Assembly (NCBI GenBank): GCA_963829135.1
Contig: CAWHHO010000008.1
Coordinates: 124,001-188,000 of the forward strand
Source of the DNA: Kumtagia sp963829135
Lineage (GTDB): Bacteria; Pseudomonadota; Alphaproteobacteria; Rhizobiales; Rhizobiaceae
Length of the DNA: 64,000 bases
Direction of reading: 5' to 3'
Shown here: piece after piece, positions 63,958 to 64,000 of the stretch
Position numbering within the stretch: position 1 is the stretch's first letter
Layout: the number at the start of each line of letters is the position of its first letter
The notes under the pieces: model-generated
What the model was told of the DNA's origin: nothing
The model's database searches: none
The model's input: the letters and a program-made list of their open reading frames with translations, nothing else
Translations under genes and position numbers: made by a program

Positions 63958-64000
63958 ATGGTGAGCGATGCCCCTGCCTCACCAGCGATTGTGACTCTCG
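63958..64000 (+). CDS. Possible start of a gene cut off by the window end
   Basis: ATGGTGAGCGATGCCCCT stays open to the last base (MVSDAPASPAIVTL). The stretch is too short to judge; codon use is compatible with coding. Confidence 0.25.
   Translation, partial: MVSDAPASPAIVTL

Overview
The window looks like chromosomal DNA from an alphaproteobacterium of the order Hyphomicrobiales, most like Mesorhizobium and other Phyllobacteriaceae. The evidence is high GC at third codon positions, a four-subunit sarcosine oxidase operon in the order B-D-A-G, a liv operon that includes a DUF6867 membrane protein, a DUF992 secreted protein, a PuuE-UraD fusion, and GC-rich palindromic repeats of the type common in rhizobia. 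I see no rRNA, tRNA, CRISPR array, prophage or insertion sequence. Nearly every gene belongs to uptake and catabolism of small nitrogen- or carbon-rich compounds.

Layout. 1-6.3 kb: a cut-off CPBP membrane protease, an orphan TRAP binding protein, a class I glutamine amidotransferase-like hydrolase, a membrane-anchored DUF2726 protein, a 2-hydroxyacid dehydrogenase and a GH25 lipoprotein. 6.3-19.2 kb: a sugar or polyol module made of a GMC oxidoreductase, an SDR, an RPE-type epimerase, an alpha/beta hydrolase, a TIM-barrel isomerase, a Gfo/Idh dehydrogenase and a ribose-type ABC importer. It also has a SorC regulator, which is divergent from a LacD/YihT-type aldolase and a ROK kinase fused to a P-loop kinase-like domain. 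19.2-25.7 kb: a branched-chain amino acid ABC operon whose LivG carries a long Ala/Lys/Pro linker and a C-terminal helix-hairpin-helix domain. 26-30 kb: a hydroxyproline catabolic cluster with a divergent GntR regulator and clear palindromic operators. 30.1-36 kb: soxBDAG and a DUF992 protein. 36.1-46 kb: purine and urate catabolism (xdhABC, uraH, puuE-uraD, ureidoglycine aminohydrolase, allA, a deaminase, a phosphodiesterase). 46-46.6 kb: a ParDE toxin-antitoxin pair. 46.6-62.5 kb: eleven same-strand genes that join a peptide-type ABC importer and two esterases to enzymes for gamma-butyrobetaine/carnitine breakdown, facing a GlxA-type (CdhR-like) activator. 62.5-64 kb: an L,D-transpeptidase and very small ORFs.

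How it fits together. The carnitine genes should release glycine betaine, and sarcosine oxidase handles the last N-methyl group of betaine breakdown. Hydroxyproline, purine and branched-chain amino acid genes add further amine use. The whole window reads as a saprophytic or rhizosphere nutrient-scavenging region.

Two things stand out. First, a palindromic repeat family lies in frame inside three unrelated proteins (alpha/beta hydrolase, XdhC, CoA ligase). In two of them it has the same orientation and reading frame, so the insert encodes related peptides. Second, thirteen genes are frameshifted as sequenced, mostly between 8.0 and 16.5 kb. Almost every break is repaired by removing exactly one base, which points to insertion-type sequencing errors rather than gene decay. 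I label those genes pseudogene because the given sequence is broken, but I expect most to be intact in the organism.
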